A DNA stretch of 7,616 nt, taken from JBDHAC01 sp039588215. GTDB taxonomy: Bacteria > Gemmatimonadota > Gemmatimonadetes > Palauibacterales > Palauibacteraceae. Below are positions 5,874-7,616 of the stretch, one piece after another. The notes below the pieces were generated by a model that saw only the letters and a list, made by a program, of their open reading frames with translations, did not search any database and was not told the origin of the DNA. Made by a program: the position numbers and the translations under genes. Position 1 is the stretch's first letter. Each line of letters opens with the position of its first letter. The stretch covers positions 1 to 7,616 of the forward strand of contig JBDHAD010000104.1 in assembly GCA_039588215.1 (NCBI GenBank). Direction: 5' to 3'.

Positions 5874-6534
5874 TGCGAAGCAAGTGCGCGAGAGCCTCCT
5901 CCCAACGTGCGTAGTCTATCGGCCCGTAGAGCGCATTTCGCGGCGCATACACACTGCCGAACTCTCCGGCGTGTTGCTGTTGGTAGCTGAGTATCTGAGC
6001 CTCAACCATTTGGCTCGTTGCGTCGTCCGGTCCTAAGGGGGAATTCTCTCGAAGGAAATCAAAGATACCGGCTTTTAGCAGCGTGAGGGCTGCCCGCCCC
6101 TCACACGCCGTCCCTCGCCACCCCGATCTGCGAGCCACCTCTAGCGCAGCTAGCTCCGGCGGGCCGCTCGTGCGAACCGGGATTCGTCGCAGCGGAAAGC
6201 CAAGCACCTCGCACTGTTCAGCGAGTGGGGCTAATGCTACGGCCCGATTGAATCCCTGATCGGTAAGCGAACCGTCCATTCGAAGCAGGTCTCGGGAACG
6301 GAGAGCACTCGTCGTTCTCAAGTCAGCGACGTAGCGCCCCGTACGAAGTGCCTCGAGGAGGGCTTGGGTCATTGCTTTCGAAAGCGGTCGTTTGCTCACT
6401 CCGTCGGCCTCGCGTGGCCGTTCAGCCGGTTTCTTCCGTTCAGTCTCTCCACTGACGTGTTCGATGGGAATTGGAAGACCAGGGCCATCCTCGCTCAGCT
6501 CGCCTAATCTTGCCCGGCGCGCCAGACCCGCCAA
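5788..6534 (-). CDS. N-terminal part of nuclease-associated protein, probably continuous with the VRR-NUC domain
   Basis: The frame encodes 248 residues from a TTG at 6534, which follows the ATPase stop by three bases. No strong ribosome binding site decides the start; GTG 6399 and ATG 6372 are alternatives, and the stretch before 6399 is charged and low in complexity. I recognise no named domain. Residues 55 to 225 are mostly helical, with 'VARRSGWRGTACEGRAALTLLKAGIFDFL' split here as a notable segment around residues 133-161, and 'YARWEEALAHLLRNE' at 208-222, which could supply the first helix and acidic residue of a VRR-NUC fold. After about residue 222 the third-position GC falls to 11 of 28 codons, so 'LVREQC' to the stop is probably read out of frame. 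The likely original product is a protein of roughly 270 to 315 residues ending in the VRR-NUC domain. It forms an operon with the ATPase upstream. Confidence 0.62.
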   Translation of the reverse strand: MAGLARRARLGELSEDGPGLPIPIEHVSGETERKKPAERPREADGVSKRPLSKAMTQALLEALRTGRYVADLRTTSALRSRDLLRMDGSLTDQGFNRAVALAPLAEQCEVLGFPLRRIPVRTSGPPELAALEVARRSGWRGTACEGRAALTLLKAGIFDFLRENSPLGPDDATSQMVEAQILSYQQQHAGEFGSVYAPRNALYGPIDYARWEEALAHLLRNELVREQCRPPGDGAGLRYRPGALVSDR

Positions 6535-6537
6535 ACC

Positions 6538-7616
6538 TCAGAGTCCGTATCGATGCTGCCGGAATTCGAAAGCTCGCTTGCCACCCTCCAGCTCTAGGAG
6601 TGCGGCAGTCACACCACCCTGCTCGAAACAGCCGCAGATGCTGGGGGCGCAACGACGGCCGCCGCCAGGAACGGGCGTGTTCTCCAGCTTCGTCACCAGG
6701 TCCGAATCTCCCAGTACCGGCACGTTGGCGTCGTGTGTGATCACTAGTAGCTGCCGGGCCGCTTTAGCCTCGAGGATCTTGGGTACGATGAGGTGGACAA
6801 CGTAGCTGTAGCCGAGTTCATCCTCCGGTTGGTCGAGCAGCAAGGGCGCGGCGCGCGTCTGAAGCGCCAGCGTCAGGATGGCGGCGCTTTGTTCGCCCGG
6901 CGAGAGCTCGGATACTAGGTCCCCGTAGGAATCTTCCCCTTGTCGACGCACCAGGATTCGAGGCACGTCGGGGGTTGGGACGGTCGCGAGCCGATTGAGC
7001 GCCCGTATGTCGCCAACCAGGCCCATCAGTACGTCTTCAGTATTCTCGGTGATTTCGCAGTGCTGGTGCAGGGGCTCCGTCGATCCGTCCGCGAACTCGA
7101 CCAAGCCACCGGCGTCGAGTGCCTTCGCCAGGGCAATCGGTGAAATCGATCGGATCATGGCGTCGAGCTGGGAGTCGCGATTCCGGATCCGCCGCCCGCC
7201 GCCCGATACCTCCGTCGCAAGCTCGTCAAGTACCTGGCGATACTCTGCGAGGCGAGGCTGGGGTCGAAGATCGATGCGAATCTGATCATTCAACTCGGCA
7301 GTAAGCTCCGCTGCGCGTTCCTCTCGAGCCGCTGTGATCTTCGTGTTGAGCTCTGCAGTCGTGGCGAGCGCCTTTCGACGCGCTCGTTCGGCCTTGCCAA
7401 TCCGTTCCTGGACTTTCTCGAGCTCGGGCTGTTTCTCGGCTTCGATCTCATGGATCTGAGTCCGCAAGACGTCGACCCGGTCGATGATCTCCTTCGGGGA
7501 CTCGACGCCGGCGTCACGAAGTCGTCCGCGGACGAGCTTCTCGTGTTCTGCCTGCGCACTGGCCCATCTTTCTCGGAGACCCGTGGCTGCGTCCGAGAGT
7601 GTTCGGATCGCTTGCT
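6538..7616 (-). CDS. SMC/TrlF-like AAA (ABC-type) ATPase, C-terminal part; N-terminus outside window
   Basis: The frame stays open to the right edge, giving 358 visible residues; the TTG at 7467 is internal, not a real start. Counting from that TTG as residue 1, the region up to about 90 and the 49 codons before it are charged and helical, typical of a coiled-coil arm ('EIEAEKQPELEKVQERIGKAERARR'). The ATPase C-lobe follows: an ABC-type signature 'LSPGEQSAA' at 188-196, Walker B 'PLLLDQPEDEL' at 208-218, and the H-loop region 'LLVITHDANVPVLGDSD' at 240-256. The 'DQPED' and 'THxANxPVLGD' wording is close to that of TrlF/PHP-SMC-type ATPases, which are linked to anti-phage functions. Walker A and any N-terminal effector domain lie outside the window. 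Its stop is followed after three bases by the nuclease gene, so the two probably work together, the ATPase sensing or loading on DNA and the nuclease cutting. Confidence 0.85.
   Translation of the reverse strand, partial: QAIRTLSDAATGLRERWASAQAEHEKLVRGRLRDAGVESPKEIIDRVDVLRTQIHEIEAEKQPELEKVQERIGKAERARRKALATTAELNTKITAAREERAAELTAELNDQIRIDLRPQPRLAEYRQVLDELATEVSGGGRRIRNRDSQLDAMIRSISPIALAKALDAGGLVEFADGSTEPLHQHCEITENTEDVLMGLVGDIRALNRLATVPTPDVPRILVRRQGEDSYGDLVSELSPGEQSAAILTLALQTRAAPLLLDQPEDELGYSYVVHLIVPKILEAKAARQLLVITHDANVPVLGDSDLVTKLENTPVPGGGRRCAPSICGCFEQGGVTAALLELEGGKRAFEFRQHRYGL

Overview
The window reads as GC-rich chromosomal DNA from a Gram-negative bacterium. The mix of genes fits Gemmatimonadota or a relative: a SARP/BTAD regulator fused through one membrane segment to a TolB-like and TPR sensor, and lipoproteins with a 'CGxxxTSP' start. 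This placement is inferred from architecture and composition, not from a marker gene.

Left part (1 to about 3910), the resident chromosome. Two lipoprotein genes run leftward: a 228-residue protein of unknown function (997 to 311), then, 12 bases on, a lipoprotein with a polyproline linker and a LVIVD-type repeat that leaves the window at base 1. Diverging from them is an 896-residue membrane-bound regulator (1168 to 3858). The 170-base gap between them carries a perfect 12-bp palindrome and a symmetric array of four GGAGTCAG-type half-sites with 11-bp periodicity just before the regulator's ribosome binding site. The array looks like a SARP-type operator. The simplest reading is that the regulator senses something at the envelope and controls itself and perhaps the lipoproteins.

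Middle part (3880 to about 5590), the probable end of an integrated element. After a short terminator hairpin there is, on the minus strand, only the 3' end of a tRNA (T arm plus 3' acceptor strand, glycine-like); its 5' half is absent. This is what the far attachment site of a tRNA-integrating element looks like, and the whole tRNA would then lie to the right, outside the window. Inside this border come a 71-base region that can fold as a three-way junction, an excisionase-like helix-turn-helix gene (minus) and a divergent tyrosine recombinase (plus) that keeps its catalytic domain but has no N-terminal core-binding domain.

Right part (5592 to 7616), the probable cargo. A minus-strand operon encodes the C-terminal half of an SMC/TrlF-like ABC-type ATPase, which enters from the right edge, followed 3 bases after its stop by a nuclease gene ending in a VRR-NUC domain. 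The nuclease is split between two reading frames near 5873, so it is either frameshifted or two overlapping genes. An ATPase with a nuclease partner, next to an integrase, suggests an anti-phage or anti-plasmid defence module. That function is inference; the Walker A region and N-terminal domain of the ATPase lie outside the window.
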